A stretch of DNA of 64,000 nt. Origin: Streptococcus sp. zg-86. GTDB taxonomy: Bacteria > Bacillota > Bacilli > Lactobacillales > Streptococcaceae. Shown here piece after piece: positions 24,573 through 33,348 of the stretch (the first letter of the stretch is position 1; the number at the start of each line of letters is the position of its first letter). Made by a program: the position numbers and the translations under genes. The notes beneath the pieces are model-generated. The model saw nothing but the letters and a program-made list of their open reading frames with translations. It made no database searches and had not been told where the DNA came from. The stretch spans positions 558,001 through 622,000 of the forward strand of contig NZ_CP072115.1 of the NCBI RefSeq assembly GCF_017639855.1, read 5' to 3'.

Positions 24573-26627
24573 ATGACAATACTCCTTTATTTAATTGTAT
24601 TTTTGCTGGTTTTGATTGCATCAAATGCAGCCAATAAATTGTTTCCACGTTTGCCGTTACCATTGTTACAGATTGTTGCCGGAGCCTTGTTAGGTCTGTG
24701 TATACCACAAGGAAAGTTTCATCTTGACACGGAATTTTTTCTTGCTTTGGTCATCGGACCGCTCTTGTTTCGTGAAGCTGAAGAAAGTGATGTTACTAGT
24801 ATTCTGCGCTACTGGCATATTGTGCTGTATCTTATTTTCCCAGTCATTTTCATTTCAACTCTTAGCCTAGGTTATATGGCAAATTTTCTTTGGGCTAGTC
24901 TTCCGTTAGCGGCCTGCTTGGCGGCAGGGGCAGCGCTTGGTCCTACAGATTTAGTAGCCTTTTCTTCTCTATCGGATCGTTTTACATTCCCAAAGCGTGT
25001 CGAGAGTATCTTAAAGGGAGAAGGCTTGCTGAATGATGCGAGTGGCTTGGTTGCGTTTCAAGTGGCAGTAGCAGCTTGGCTTACAGGTGAATTTTCACTA
25101 GAAAAAGCTAGTGTATCGCTACTCATTTCCATTGTAGGTGGTTTTGCAATTGGAGCGATGACGGCCTTTTTCAATCAAAGTTTGCACCGCCTGTTGTTAC
25201 ATGCCCGAGCTTCTGATATTGCGAGTCAATTATTATTGGAATTAAGCCTGCCCTTACTCACCTTTTTTCTAGCTGAAGAAGTCCACGTTTCAGGGATTAT
25301 TGCAGTCGTCGTTGCAGGGATTTTTAAGGCTAGTCGGTTTAAAAATATTACCTTATTGGAAGCTCAGGTTGATACAGTAACTGAAACAGTTTGGGGCACT
25401 GTTACCTTTATGTTAAATGGGTCTGTCTTTATTCTGTTAGGCATTGAATTACAGATGATTTTAGAGCCGATTCTGAGCAGTCCGATTTATGATAATCTCT
25501 TTTTATTGATTACTATTTTTGTTCTCACCTTCTTGTTGTTTAGTATCCGTTTTCTCATGATTTATGGTTTTTATGCCTATCGGATGAAGCGCGCAAAGAA
25601 AAAGATGACCTATGCCTTGAAAGATAGTCTATTGCTGACATTTTCAGGAGTTAAGGGAACGGTTTCCATTGCAACGATTTTGTTAATTCCAGCAAGCTTA
25701 GAACGAGAATATCCTCTCTTACTCTTTCTTGTTGCAGGCGTTACCTTACTCAGTTTCTTGACGGGCTTGGTCGTATTGCCACGTCTATCTGAAAGTAAGG
25801 AAGAAACGCTGGAATATCTGATGCACATCGCAATTTTAAATGACGTAGTGACGGAATTAGAAGCGGATTTGGCACATACCAAGATTAAAGGACCACTCTA
25901 TGCAGCGATTGATAATTATCATGGTCGTATCGAAAACCTGATTTTAGAGCGGGAAGATAAGACTGTTCGAAAGGATCTGGCAAGTCTTCAACTCTTGATT
26001 CTGAGTATTGAAAATGATGGTCTTGAGCAGGCCTATGAAGAAGGAAAGATTGATGATCGGTCCTATCACCTTTATCAGCGTTATCTTTTAGGAATGGAAC
26101 AGCGAATTAACCGAAATTTTGCTTCTCGTTTTACCTATTTTTGGATTGTTTTTTGGCGTGTTTCTCGTCTTATTCTCCATGAAATTGTGACATTGGGTGC
26201 CAGATTGCGTTCTTGGCGGAAAAAGGAAAAACGCCATTTGACCAAGGAAGAAATCGAGAGTATTGCAGAGCTCTATCTTGCCAATACGGAGGTGATTGTT
26301 GAGAGTTTGGAGCATTTGAAGGGGATTTATAAAAATTCGCTGATCAATTTCTTACAGGATTCTCGCTTGCGTGAAACAGCGATTATTGGTAGTGGAGCCT
26401 TTATTGAACGGGTTATCACCCGGATGAAACCGACCAATATTGTTGAAATGCTACGTGGTTACTATCTGGAACGTAAAATCATCTTTGAATACGAAGATCA
26501 GGGACTGATTTCGCCTAGTTACGCTAAGCGTTTGCGACAGAATGTCAATAATTTAGAAAATTATTCCCTCAAGGAAACTGTGAATACCTTGCCGTATGAC
26601 ATGGTGAATTACGCTAGGAAGGGATAA
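24573..26627 (+). CDS. Na+/H+ antiporter, CPA1 family
   Basis: A 684-residue membrane transporter behind GGAGGGTAGTGG. About 12 helices occupy residues 1-420; the family hallmark GPTDLVAFSSLSDR and GEGLLNDASGLVAFQVAVAA carry the transport acidic residues (the ND pair). SGVKGTVSIATILLIP follows near the end of the membrane part. The long cytosolic tail (420-684) is helical and charged and is probably regulatory. It probably exports Na+ in exchange for H+, though Na+ versus K+ specificity cannot be told. Confidence 0.92.
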   Translation: MTILLYLIVFLLVLIASNAANKLFPRLPLPLLQIVAGALLGLCIPQGKFHLDTEFFLALVIGPLLFREAEESDVTSILRYWHIVLYLIFPVIFISTLSLGYMANFLWASLPLAACLAAGAALGPTDLVAFSSLSDRFTFPKRVESILKGEGLLNDASGLVAFQVAVAAWLTGEFSLEKASVSLLISIVGGFAIGAMTAFFNQSLHRLLLHARASDIASQLLLELSLPLLTFFLAEEVHVSGIIAVVVAGIFKASRFKNITLLEAQVDTVTETVWGTVTFMLNGSVFILLGIELQMILEPILSSPIYDNLFLLITIFVLTFLLFSIRFLMIYGFYAYRMKRAKKKMTYALKDSLLLTFSGVKGTVSIATILLIPASLEREYPLLLFLVAGVTLLSFLTGLVVLPRLSESKEETLEYLMHIAILNDVVTELEADLAHTKIKGPLYAAIDNYHGRIENLILEREDKTVRKDLASLQLLILSIENDGLEQAYEEGKIDDRSYHLYQRYLLGMEQRINRNFASRFTYFWIVFWRVSRLILHEIVTLGARLRSWRKKEKRHLTKEEIESIAELYLANTEVIVESLEHLKGIYKNSLINFLQDSRLRETAIIGSGAFIERVITRMKPTNIVEMLRGYYLERKIIFEYEDQGLISPSYAKRLRQNVNNLENYSLKETVNTLPYDMVNYARKG

Positions 26628-26631
26628 GAAA

Positions 26632-26664
26632 AGTCTATCAATCGCTGGATTGATAGGCTTTTTA
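26632..26664 (+). terminator. Antiporter operon terminator
   Basis: AGTCTATCAATC pairs with GATTGATAGGCT and is followed by TTTT. Bases 26665-26744 show nothing else of note. Confidence 0.8.
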
Positions 26665-26744
26665 AGTAATACTTACTATCAACATTCGTATTTTTCGATA
26701 CTTTATTAGATAGTGCGGATGCAATGTTGGAGGATGTCGTCATC

Positions 26745-27037
26745 TCAGCTTGAAGAAAAAGTCTTTTTATTGCCACCATCCTTATGTGCTTTCGGACATC
26801 AGCGACTTCCTTCGGAGTAAAATAATCCAGTGGATTATTTTAGCCCGAGCCCAGAAACAAAGGAGCGAGGATAATCGATTTCAACGAAATCACGACGTCT
26901 GTCTCACTCCCACTTTTAGCACGGCGGAGGTGGCGGTATTGTGCTCGCTACGCTCGCAAATTTTCTAACCTTGAAACTACAGAAATTTAAATATTATTGT
27001 AATGTTTTTCCGAATTGTGAGGCTTGTCTACATTCTG
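26745..27037 (+). repeat. R4 repeat, copy 2
   Basis: Starts TCAGCTTGAAGAAAAAG and ends TCTACATTCTG like copy 1, but with another middle (AATAATCCAGTGGATTATT). It is flanked by near-identical 13-bp direct repeats, GATGTCGTCATCT (26733-26745) and GATGTCATCATCT (27042-27054), which could be a target duplication. No credible gene. Confidence 0.75.
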
Positions 27038-27054
27038 GGATGATGTCATCATCT

Positions 27055-27944
27055 TTATTTCCAACCTTCAACAGTCCGCCGGACTGTTGAAGCAAGGTGA
27101 GTTAACGGCGTCAGACTTTGATTTTTGACGAGTATTAAGCCGCATTGATGAACGCCAGTTCTATCTGCAGCTCCTTGCCGTGTCCTATTCATAAGATACG
27201 AGGGCGTTAAAAAAGCGAATGAAAAATAGGAAATACGACGAAGAAGCGGAAGCTTCTAGGAGCATTTATCTTTTTTCCGAGCTTTTAGCCCGAGTTCAGT
27301 TCCGCAAGATACGAGGGCGTATAAAGCACAAAGTGAAAATAGAAAGTCAGACGAAGAGCCAGCAAACCCTAGGAAGACTTATCCCTAAAGGGAGTCTCAG
27401 TTGTAACCAACTAAAGTTGGAACATCTGCGTCTCTTTTTCACACAGTGCTTAGCCCGTGTTCAGTTTCATAAGATACAAGGGCGTTAAGCAACTCCTAGA
27501 CAAAATAGGCGGCCGAACAGTAAGCCTTTAGGCTTCGTCGTGAGACCCCCACAAAGGCAACTAGGTTGTTGTGATAACAACAACCAGATGCCTACTGTGA
27601 CCTACCGTTAGCAACTCTAACCCAACATGATTATCAGTGAGTTGTAGCCCATGTTCAATTTCATGAGATACAAAGAACGTCAAGAGCAAAGTCTACCCCT
27701 AGGGCATCCGTATCTGTAGAACGAGCAAGCTCGTAAGAGCTACGGTAAGATAGGAGATGGACGATGTGTTCGATGAACACAAGGCAATCTATCCCTAAAG
27801 GGAGCCTCAACTGTAACCAGCTAAAGCTGGAACATCTGCGTCCCCACTAAAGGGAGCCTCAGTTGTAACCAACTAAAGTTGGAACATCTGCGTCTCTTTT
27901 TTACACAGCTCTTAGTCCGTGTTCAGTTCTCAATCCACTATAAA
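27055..27944. repeat. Composite R1/R2 repeat with strings of hairpins
   Basis: The left 130 bp is R1 sequence with an internal inversion. From 27187 a longer block (R2) starts with CATAAGATACGAGGGCG and ends TTCTCAATCCACTATA at 27944, the R1-type terminus. Inside are perfect small hairpins: CCAACTAAAGTTGG (twice) and CCAGCTAAAGCTGG, ACGAGCAAGCTCGT, GTGTTCGATGAACAC, AAGCCTTTAGGCTT, TCCCTAAAGGGA. The CATAAGATACGAGGGCG-type sequence recurs about every 110-200 bp. An 89-residue ORF at 27219-27488 is not credible. The whole gap 26665-28030 is gene-free; 27945-28030 shows nothing. Confidence 0.8.
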
Positions 27945-28030
27945 TGGTGGATAAGTTGGTTATTTTAGTATAATGAATGTTTGGCAGTCATTTTCAGTCA
28001 ACTACAAAAGCACTAGAAAAGGAAGAAATC

Positions 28031-28094
28031 AGAAAAAACAGACACCTTTGTACTGCTCCGCTATTTAGGAGTAATCCAAATCTGTCTGTTTGCA
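28031..28094 (-). terminator. Terminator of the ABC ATPase gene
   Basis: AAACAGAC pairs with GTCTGTTT, with an inner stem TACTGCTCC/GGAGTAA. On the - strand it ends in a T run. Confidence 0.65.
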
Positions 28095-28099
28095 TTTGC

Positions 28100-28879
28100 T
28101 TATATTAGTGGTTTAATAAAGAGCCGGTCTTCACCAAGTGGGATAAGCTCCACCTGCTGGTCATAAAATTGACTCAGAATATCAGGGATTAGAATGTCTT
28201 CTTTAGATCCCTTTGCAAGAATCCTACCCTCTTTTAGTAGGAGGACATGGGTAAAGGATTGGGTAATTTCTTCAGCATGATGGGTCACATAGATAATTGC
28301 TGGCGCTTCAGGAAGTTGACAAATTTGTTCGATATGTTTGAGTAGGCGTTCACGGGCGAGTAAATCAAGACCAACCGTTGCCTCATCTAAAATCAACAGC
28401 TGAGGTTTTTCCATGAGACTACGGGCAATGAGCAGTAGTTGGCGCTCTCCTTGAGATAAGCTGGCATAGGTTCGGCCAATCAGATGAGCTGCGTCAATCC
28501 TGTCTAGCATATCCTTTGCTTCCTGCAATTCCTTTTCACCATATTCACGATAGAGAATAGACGATTTATACTTTCCAGTGAGGACAATTTGCTCTGCGTA
28601 AAGATCAGTCGGAAAGCGTTCGGCTAAAAAGGATCCGACAATCCCAATCTTGGTCCGTAAACTTGGAATGTCCCCCTTTCCAAATTCAATATCAAGAACG
28701 CTCAATTCACCAGAACTCTTCCAAAATTCAGCTGTTAAAATACGCAATAAGGTCGATTTACCAGCTCCGTTTAAACCAAGAACAGCCCATTGCTCTCCTT
28801 TAGCATATTCCCATGAAAGGTTGTCTAAAATAGTTTTTCCCTGTCTACGATAGGAAAGATTGCGCATTGAAAGAATCAT
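28100..28879 (-). CDS. ABC transporter ATP-binding protein
   Basis: A 259-residue single-domain ATPase. Walker A is GLNGAGKSTLL, signature SLSQGERQLLLIARSL, Walker B LLILDEATVGLD, and the switch H lies in YVTHHAEE. This resembles YlmA/ModF-like cytosolic ATPases that lack an adjacent permease; none is found here. ATG 28879 follows GAGGTGG; the in-frame ATG at 28897 lacks a site. The substrate is unknown. Confidence 0.88.
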   Translation of the reverse strand: MILSMRNLSYRRQGKTILDNLSWEYAKGEQWAVLGLNGAGKSTLLRILTAEFWKSSGELSVLDIEFGKGDIPSLRTKIGIVGSFLAERFPTDLYAEQIVLTGKYKSSILYREYGEKELQEAKDMLDRIDAAHLIGRTYASLSQGERQLLLIARSLMEKPQLLILDEATVGLDLLARERLLKHIEQICQLPEAPAIIYVTHHAEEITQSFTHVLLLKEGRILAKGSKEDILIPDILSQFYDQQVELIPLGEDRLFIKPLI

Positions 28880-28952
28880 AAGCCACCTCGTTTTCAATTC
28901 ATTTCCATTATTATATCATAGAGATGTGCCACAAGGATTGGCGAAAGGAATC

Positions 28953-29714
28953 TTATTGATGTTTAGCGATGAATGCGCGTATGCTTTTATCAAATAAGAG
29001 ACCAAAGGAAGTGGGGTTTTCTAAATCATCTGTTGAAGCATTGGCTATTCCAATCATATCGCCATTTTTATTGAATAAGGGGGAACCTGATGACCCACTA
29101 GCGATAGGAGCAGTATAGGTGAGAAAGTTTCCGTCAATTTCTTTAATCATTCCCTGACTATCCCATAATGTGCCATGTTCTTTATCACCTGGATAGCCTA
29201 CTGCTCGGATAAAATCAGAGACCTTTGTTTTGTCCGTTGTATCAAGACTAGCAATTTTTTGAATGGTAAGGTGGCTCAGTTCTTTGTTGGAAGTGATGGG
29301 TTTTTGGAGTTTGACAATGCCAATATCCATGCTTTCATCTTCTGGGGCAATGAACTCTTTGATAGGGAGATCCACTTGTTTGCCTTGTTGATCAACAGTT
29401 CGAACGACGGCTGTGTCTGCTTTTGCAAGACCAGTAACGACATGACGATTGGTCAGCAATGTATCTGGGGAGATAAAGACCCCTGTACCGTGCCCTTTTG
29501 CATTTTCTATTGATTGGATTAAGGCAATGCCATTGTAAGAGCTAGTGGCAATATCCTTTATTTGTTCACGGTGGCTCTTAGTTGTTTCTTTCGTTTTAGC
29601 CTGTTGGGTACTTGGAGCAGTTGTCTGTGATGTTGAGCATCCAGTAAGAGAAAGTCCACTGCTTGATACGAGTAGGCCCACAAGTGCCAGTTGACAAAAT
29701 CGATTTGGTTTCAT
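28953..29714 (-). CDS. Lipoprotein trypsin-like serine protease
   Basis: A 253-residue secreted lipoprotein: signal peptide with lipobox LSLTGCS (Cys26), a Thr/Ser/Gln-rich linker, then a chymotrypsin-fold domain. The triad is visible as H in LTNRHVV, D in ESMDIGIV and S in SGSSGSPLF. It is shorter than HtrA and has no PDZ domain. It would act on the outer face of the membrane. It is monocistronic and intact. Confidence 0.88.
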   Translation of the reverse strand: MKPNRFCQLALVGLLVSSSGLSLTGCSTSQTTAPSTQQAKTKETTKSHREQIKDIATSSYNGIALIQSIENAKGHGTGVFISPDTLLTNRHVVTGLAKADTAVVRTVDQQGKQVDLPIKEFIAPEDESMDIGIVKLQKPITSNKELSHLTIQKIASLDTTDKTKVSDFIRAVGYPGDKEHGTLWDSQGMIKEIDGNFLTYTAPIASGSSGSPLFNKNGDMIGIANASTDDLENPTSFGLLFDKSIRAFIAKHQ

Positions 29715-29908
29715 GAGTATTCTCCTTTATAGGTTTCATTTACTATCATCTTATCAGATTCATCTCACTATTCCCTATGTCTCTTGCAATTTTCATCTGT
29801 TTTTTGATTTGAGACAAGAAAGACCAGATAGGCTTCTTACGAAGATTGGGAAAATGTATCCCTCAACCAGGTATTTCCTACTATTTCAGTGACTTTAGTA
29901 GAATCTAA

Positions 29909-29938
29909 GTGACAAGAAGGAGAAAAAAGTGGTATAAT
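29909..29938 (+). promoter_or_regulatory. Promoter of the CorC/HlyC-type gene
   Basis: GTGACA (29909-29914), an 18-base spacer and an extended TGGTATAAT (29930-29938). Confidence 0.65.
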
Positions 29939-29974
29939 GATACTATTATATTTTTTATAGGAGACACAGACATC

Positions 29975-31333
29975 ATGGAAGACCCTGGTAGTCAGACCAT
30001 TCATTTACAAATTTTATTATTGCTTTTATTAACCTTACTCAATGCCTTTTTCTCAGCTTCTGAGATGGCTCTTGTTTCTCTTAACCGTTCCCGTGTAGAA
30101 CAAAAAGCGGCTGAGGGAGAAAAGAAATTTATTCGTTTATTACATGTACTAGAAAATCCGAATCATTTTTTATCGACGATTCAAGTCGGAATTACCTTCA
30201 TCAGTATCTTGTCAGGGGCGAGCCTAGCAGGTGATTTAGGTACAGTATTTGCTGGCTGGTTAGGAAATTCTGCGACAGCACAGACTGCTGGCTATTGGCT
30301 TGCGCTTGCCTTGTTGACCTTTATTTCAATCGTCTTAGGAGAATTATATCCTAAGCGAATTGCCATGAATATGAAGGAAAATTTAGCGGTCATTTCAGCG
30401 CCAACTATTCTCTTTTTAGGGAAGCTAGTTAGTCCCTTTGTGTGGCTTTTGTCAGCAGCGACCAATCTTATTAGTTACATAACACCGATGGAGTTTGACG
30501 ATGCTGATGAGAAGATGACCCGTGATGAAATCGAGTACATTTTAACCACCCAGAGTGAGGAAACTTTAGATGCAGATGAAATTGAAATGTTGCAGGGGAT
30601 TTTTTCACTTGATGAAATGATGGCACGTGAAGTTATGGTACCGCGTACGGATGCCTTCATGGTCGATATTGAGGCCGATACAGCAACGATTATGGCGGAA
30701 ATTTTGAAGCAGAATTTCTCGCGGATTCCAGTTTATGACGGAGATAAGGATAATGTTGTTGGGTTGATTCATACCAAGCGTATCTTGGCTGAAGGCTTTT
30801 CTACTGGTTTTGAAAATTTAAATATCCGACGGATTTTACAAGAACCACTCTTTGTACCAGAGACGATTTTTGTGGATGACTTATTAAAGGCCTTGCGCAA
30901 TACTCAAAATCAAATGGCTATTCTACTTGATGAGTACGGTGGTGTGGCAGGAATTGTGACCTTAGAAGATTTGCTTGAGGAAATCGTGGGAGAAATTGAC
31001 GATGAAACGGATAAGACAGAGATTTTTGTTCGAGAAATCGGAGAACACACCTATATTGTTCAAGGAAATATGACCTTAAATGACTTCAATGAACATTTTG
31101 GGACAGAGTTGGAAAGCGATGATGTGGATACGATTGCAGGCTTCTATCTGACAGGTTTAGGGACGATTCCAAGCCAAGAAGAAAAAGAAGCCTACGAGGT
31201 CGATAATCACGGCTATCATTTGATTATGATCAATGATAAGGTCAAAAATGGACGTGTGACCAAGTTGAAAATGATACTGACACCTCTTGAAGCTGAAGAG
31301 GATATGAAAGATAGAAAAGAAAAGAAAGACTGA
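29975..31333 (+). CDS. CNNM/CorC-type membrane protein (hemolysin-like family)
   Basis: A 452-residue protein: four membrane helices in a DUF21 domain (residues 1-200), two CBS domains (about 215-340; EVMVPRTDAFMVD, FSRIPVYDGDKDNVVGLIH, MAILLDEYGGVAGIVTLEDLLEEIVGEI) and a C-terminal CorC_HlyC domain. The family is associated with Mg2+/divalent cation efflux, and the haemolysin label is historical. ATG 29975 follows AGGAGACACAG; codons before it would overlap the promoter. Its own terminator overlaps the stop. Confidence 0.92.
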   Translation: MEDPGSQTIHLQILLLLLLTLLNAFFSASEMALVSLNRSRVEQKAAEGEKKFIRLLHVLENPNHFLSTIQVGITFISILSGASLAGDLGTVFAGWLGNSATAQTAGYWLALALLTFISIVLGELYPKRIAMNMKENLAVISAPTILFLGKLVSPFVWLLSAATNLISYITPMEFDDADEKMTRDEIEYILTTQSEETLDADEIEMLQGIFSLDEMMAREVMVPRTDAFMVDIEADTATIMAEILKQNFSRIPVYDGDKDNVVGLIHTKRILAEGFSTGFENLNIRRILQEPLFVPETIFVDDLLKALRNTQNQMAILLDEYGGVAGIVTLEDLLEEIVGEIDDETDKTEIFVREIGEHTYIVQGNMTLNDFNEHFGTELESDDVDTIAGFYLTGLGTIPSQEEKEAYEVDNHGYHLIMINDKVKNGRVTKLKMILTPLEAEEDMKDRKEKKD

Positions 31334-31354
31334 GCGATGGCTTAGTCTTTTGTT
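31325..31354 (+). terminator. Terminator overlapping the CorC-type gene end
   Basis: AAAGACTGAGC pairs with GCTTAGTCTTT; the stop codon lies inside the left arm. Confidence 0.75.
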
Positions 31355-31482
31355 ATATTAGTCACCGTTATTTTTATCTATTGTATCGTTAACGCGTCTT
31401 GTTTAACTTGAGGCAGAAAAACTATTGACTATAACTATTTTTCCTATTCAAAGTCATTCATACAAACGCTTTCCTAATTTTA

Positions 31483-31491
31483 TGATATAAT
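31483..31491 (+). promoter_or_regulatory. pflA promoter (extended -10)
   Basis: TGATATAAT with a weak -35, 29 bases before the pflA ATG. Confidence 0.55.
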
Positions 31492-31519
31492 AAATTTATT
31501 AAGAAGTGAGGAAGAGAAA

Positions 31520-32311
31520 ATGGAAGCAATCGATTACAAAAATGTAACAGGTCTAGTGCATTCAACGGAGAGTTTTGGGGCTGTGGATGGTCCGGGCATT
31601 CGATTTGTGGTATTCATGCAGGGCTGCCACATGCGTTGTCAGTATTGTCATAATCCTGACACTTGGGACTTGGTCAATCCAGCAGCTACTGAGCGAACAG
31701 CAGAGGATGTGTTAAACGAAGCGATTCGCTACAAGGGATTTTGGGGGAAAGAAGGTGGCATTACCGTATCAGGTGGTGAAGCGACCATTCAGATTGACTT
31801 TTTGATTGCTTTGTTTAGCTTGGCAAAAGAAAAAGGGATTCATACAACCTTAGATACCTGCGCCCTAACCTTCCGCAATACACCAAAATATCTGGAAAAA
31901 TATGCTAAGCTCATGGAAGTAACCGACTTGGTCTTGTTGGATATTAAGGAAATGAACCCAGACCAACACCGCTTTGTCACAGGTCATAGTAATAAAACCA
32001 TTTTAGAATGTGCTCGCTATCTCTCTGATATTGGTAAACCAGTCTGGATTCGTCATGTCTTGGTGCCAAACTTAACAGACCGTGATGAAGACTTGATTGA
32101 ACTGGGGAAATTTGTTAAGACCTTAGACAATGTCGAGCGATTCGAAGTTCTTCCCTACCATAATCTAGGTGAATTTAAATGGCGGGAATTGGGACGTCCC
32201 TATCCACTAGAAGGAACCAAGCCCCCAACTAGAGCCCGCGTTGAAAATGCCAAGGAACTCATGGACACGGAAAGCTATCAGGAGTATCTGAACCGTGTGC
32301 GAGGAAATTGA
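31520..32311 (+). CDS. pflA: Pyruvate formate-lyase activating enzyme
   Basis: A 263-residue radical SAM activase that installs the glycyl radical in PflB. The cluster motif is C-x3-C-x2-C in GCHMRCQYCHNPDTW, with GGEATIQIDF, TTLDTCALTF and the substrate region VPNLTDRDEDL. It starts at ATG 31520 behind GTGAGGAAGAG. In streptococci pflA usually stands apart from pflB, as here. It supports mixed-acid fermentation under anaerobic conditions. Confidence 0.96.
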   Translation: MEAIDYKNVTGLVHSTESFGAVDGPGIRFVVFMQGCHMRCQYCHNPDTWDLVNPAATERTAEDVLNEAIRYKGFWGKEGGITVSGGEATIQIDFLIALFSLAKEKGIHTTLDTCALTFRNTPKYLEKYAKLMEVTDLVLLDIKEMNPDQHRFVTGHSNKTILECARYLSDIGKPVWIRHVLVPNLTDRDEDLIELGKFVKTLDNVERFEVLPYHNLGEFKWRELGRPYPLEGTKPPTRARVENAKELMDTESYQEYLNRVRGN

Positions 32312-32328
32312 GAAAGCCCCTATTTCTC

Positions 32329-32359
32329 ACAAGCAGTATTTGCGATGCTGCTTGTTTTT
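32329..32359 (+). terminator. pflA terminator
   Basis: ACAAGCAG pairs with CTGCTTGT and is followed by TTTT. Confidence 0.7.
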
Positions 32360-32363
32360 CTTT

Positions 32364-32630
32364 TATAGTGAATTGAATAAAGGTTAGGACATCGTTATAC
32401 TCTATAAAAATCAACATCTGACTAGGCAACGAAATCGTAGCTAGAACTGAAGTTCAGCAAGGTGAGTTAACGACGCCAGACTTTGATTTTTGACGAGTAT
32501 AAGTCGCTTTGCTTCAATAGTCCAGTAGACTGTTGAAGGTTGGAAATAGGGATTATGGAGTAATCCTCAATTAATGCCAGTTCTATCTGCAGCTCCTTGC
32601 CTTGTCCTATTCCTTTCTCAATCCACTATA
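32364..32630 (-). repeat. Dispersed TATAGTG repeat, copy C (R1, reversed)
   Basis: A 267-bp copy in the opposite orientation to A and B, with both termini intact: TATAGTGAATTGAATAAAGG at the left and TTTCTCAATCCACTATA at the right. The sequence matches copies A and B throughout. It lies just after the pflA terminator and fills the 380-bp gap before the next gene pair. Confidence 0.9.
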
Positions 32631-32645
32631 GTATGAGCAGAAAAT

Positions 32646-32682
32646 AAGCCTCCTTTCAGATATTATTCTGAGAGGAGGCTTT
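32646..32682 (-). terminator. Terminator of the pepF-hypothetical pair
   Basis: AAGCCTCCT and AGGAGGCTT pair with extra TCAG/CTGA pairing inside; T follows on the - strand. Confidence 0.75.
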
Positions 32683-32692
32683 GTTGTTCCCT

Positions 32693-33340
32693 TTATTTCA
32701 CAAACTGCCAATATTCTCCATTAGGGAGAAGGAGTCTTCGTCCTTTTTGTCGTTGAATAATCTGGTGAGTCGAGCGTTCTCGAACAATTACTTCTTCATA
32801 ATCTTCTGGCTCTTCCACCCATTTTGACGTATAGAAATACTGGTCATCTAAATAGTTCAAACATTCATTGGTTTCCCATTGGCAGACTTCTTCGACAGGC
32901 CATAGGAAATGGGTTCTGGAGTAATGAATTTCATGTTTGATGAGCGTAAAAGGACTACTGATCAAACGGACATTGATGAGGTCCCCTGCTTTTTCAAATG
33001 GTACTGTCGTCAATAGAGTGAGTTCCTGATTCAGTGGACGATACTGGTAGGCTTGAATAATGTGCTGTAAAAAATCAAATCGCAACAAACCAAAAGAATC
33101 AGAAAGGGGATCATAGACGGGATTTTCTAAATAGATCATCGCCTCTTTTGGAAAGGGCTGGTAGACTTTCTGGTTTTGTAACTCAAACAGGTAGAGTTCT
33201 GTTCCTAGATAATCTAGCTCTTCTACAAGAATATCATTGGGATCTGTGTAGGGAGGATTTTTTCCAAAAATCCACTGGCTGGTTCCGTCAATGGTTTGTG
33301 GTAGGATTGACTCGAATCCTGATAGAGAATGGATGTGCAT
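32693..33340 (-). CDS. Conserved hypothetical protein downstream of the M3 peptidase
   Basis: A 215-residue soluble protein rich in aromatics (QWIFGKNPPYTDPND, YLDDQYFYTSKWVEEPEDYEEV). No motif is recognised. It starts behind AGGAGACGCT eight bases after the oligopeptidase stop, so the two are co-transcribed and share a terminator. A role linked to peptide handling can only be guessed from position. Confidence 0.7.
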   Translation of the reverse strand: MHIHSLSGFESILPQTIDGTSQWIFGKNPPYTDPNDILVEELDYLGTELYLFELQNQKVYQPFPKEAMIYLENPVYDPLSDSFGLLRFDFLQHIIQAYQYRPLNQELTLLTTVPFEKAGDLINVRLISSPFTLIKHEIHYSRTHFLWPVEEVCQWETNECLNYLDDQYFYTSKWVEEPEDYEEVIVRERSTHQIIQRQKGRRLLLPNGEYWQFVK

Positions 33341-33348
33341 AGCGTCTC

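Noticed and set aside
24573..26627. Start of the antiporter as a K+/H+ exchanger
   Set aside because: Ion specificity cannot be read from the sequence; only the CPA1 family assignment is supported.
26750..26968. ORF of 72 residues in the repeat region
   Set aside because: Lies across R4 repeat sequence, lacks a ribosome site; the matching R4 copy at 21272 has a different frame.
27219..27488. ORF of 89 residues in the composite repeat
   Set aside because: Covers R2 hairpin units; no ribosome site, and the related block near 40.8 kb does not keep the frame.
28953..29714. HtrA-type protease (DegP) for the lipoprotein protease
   Set aside because: There is no PDZ domain and the protein is only 253 residues with a lipobox, unlike HtrA.
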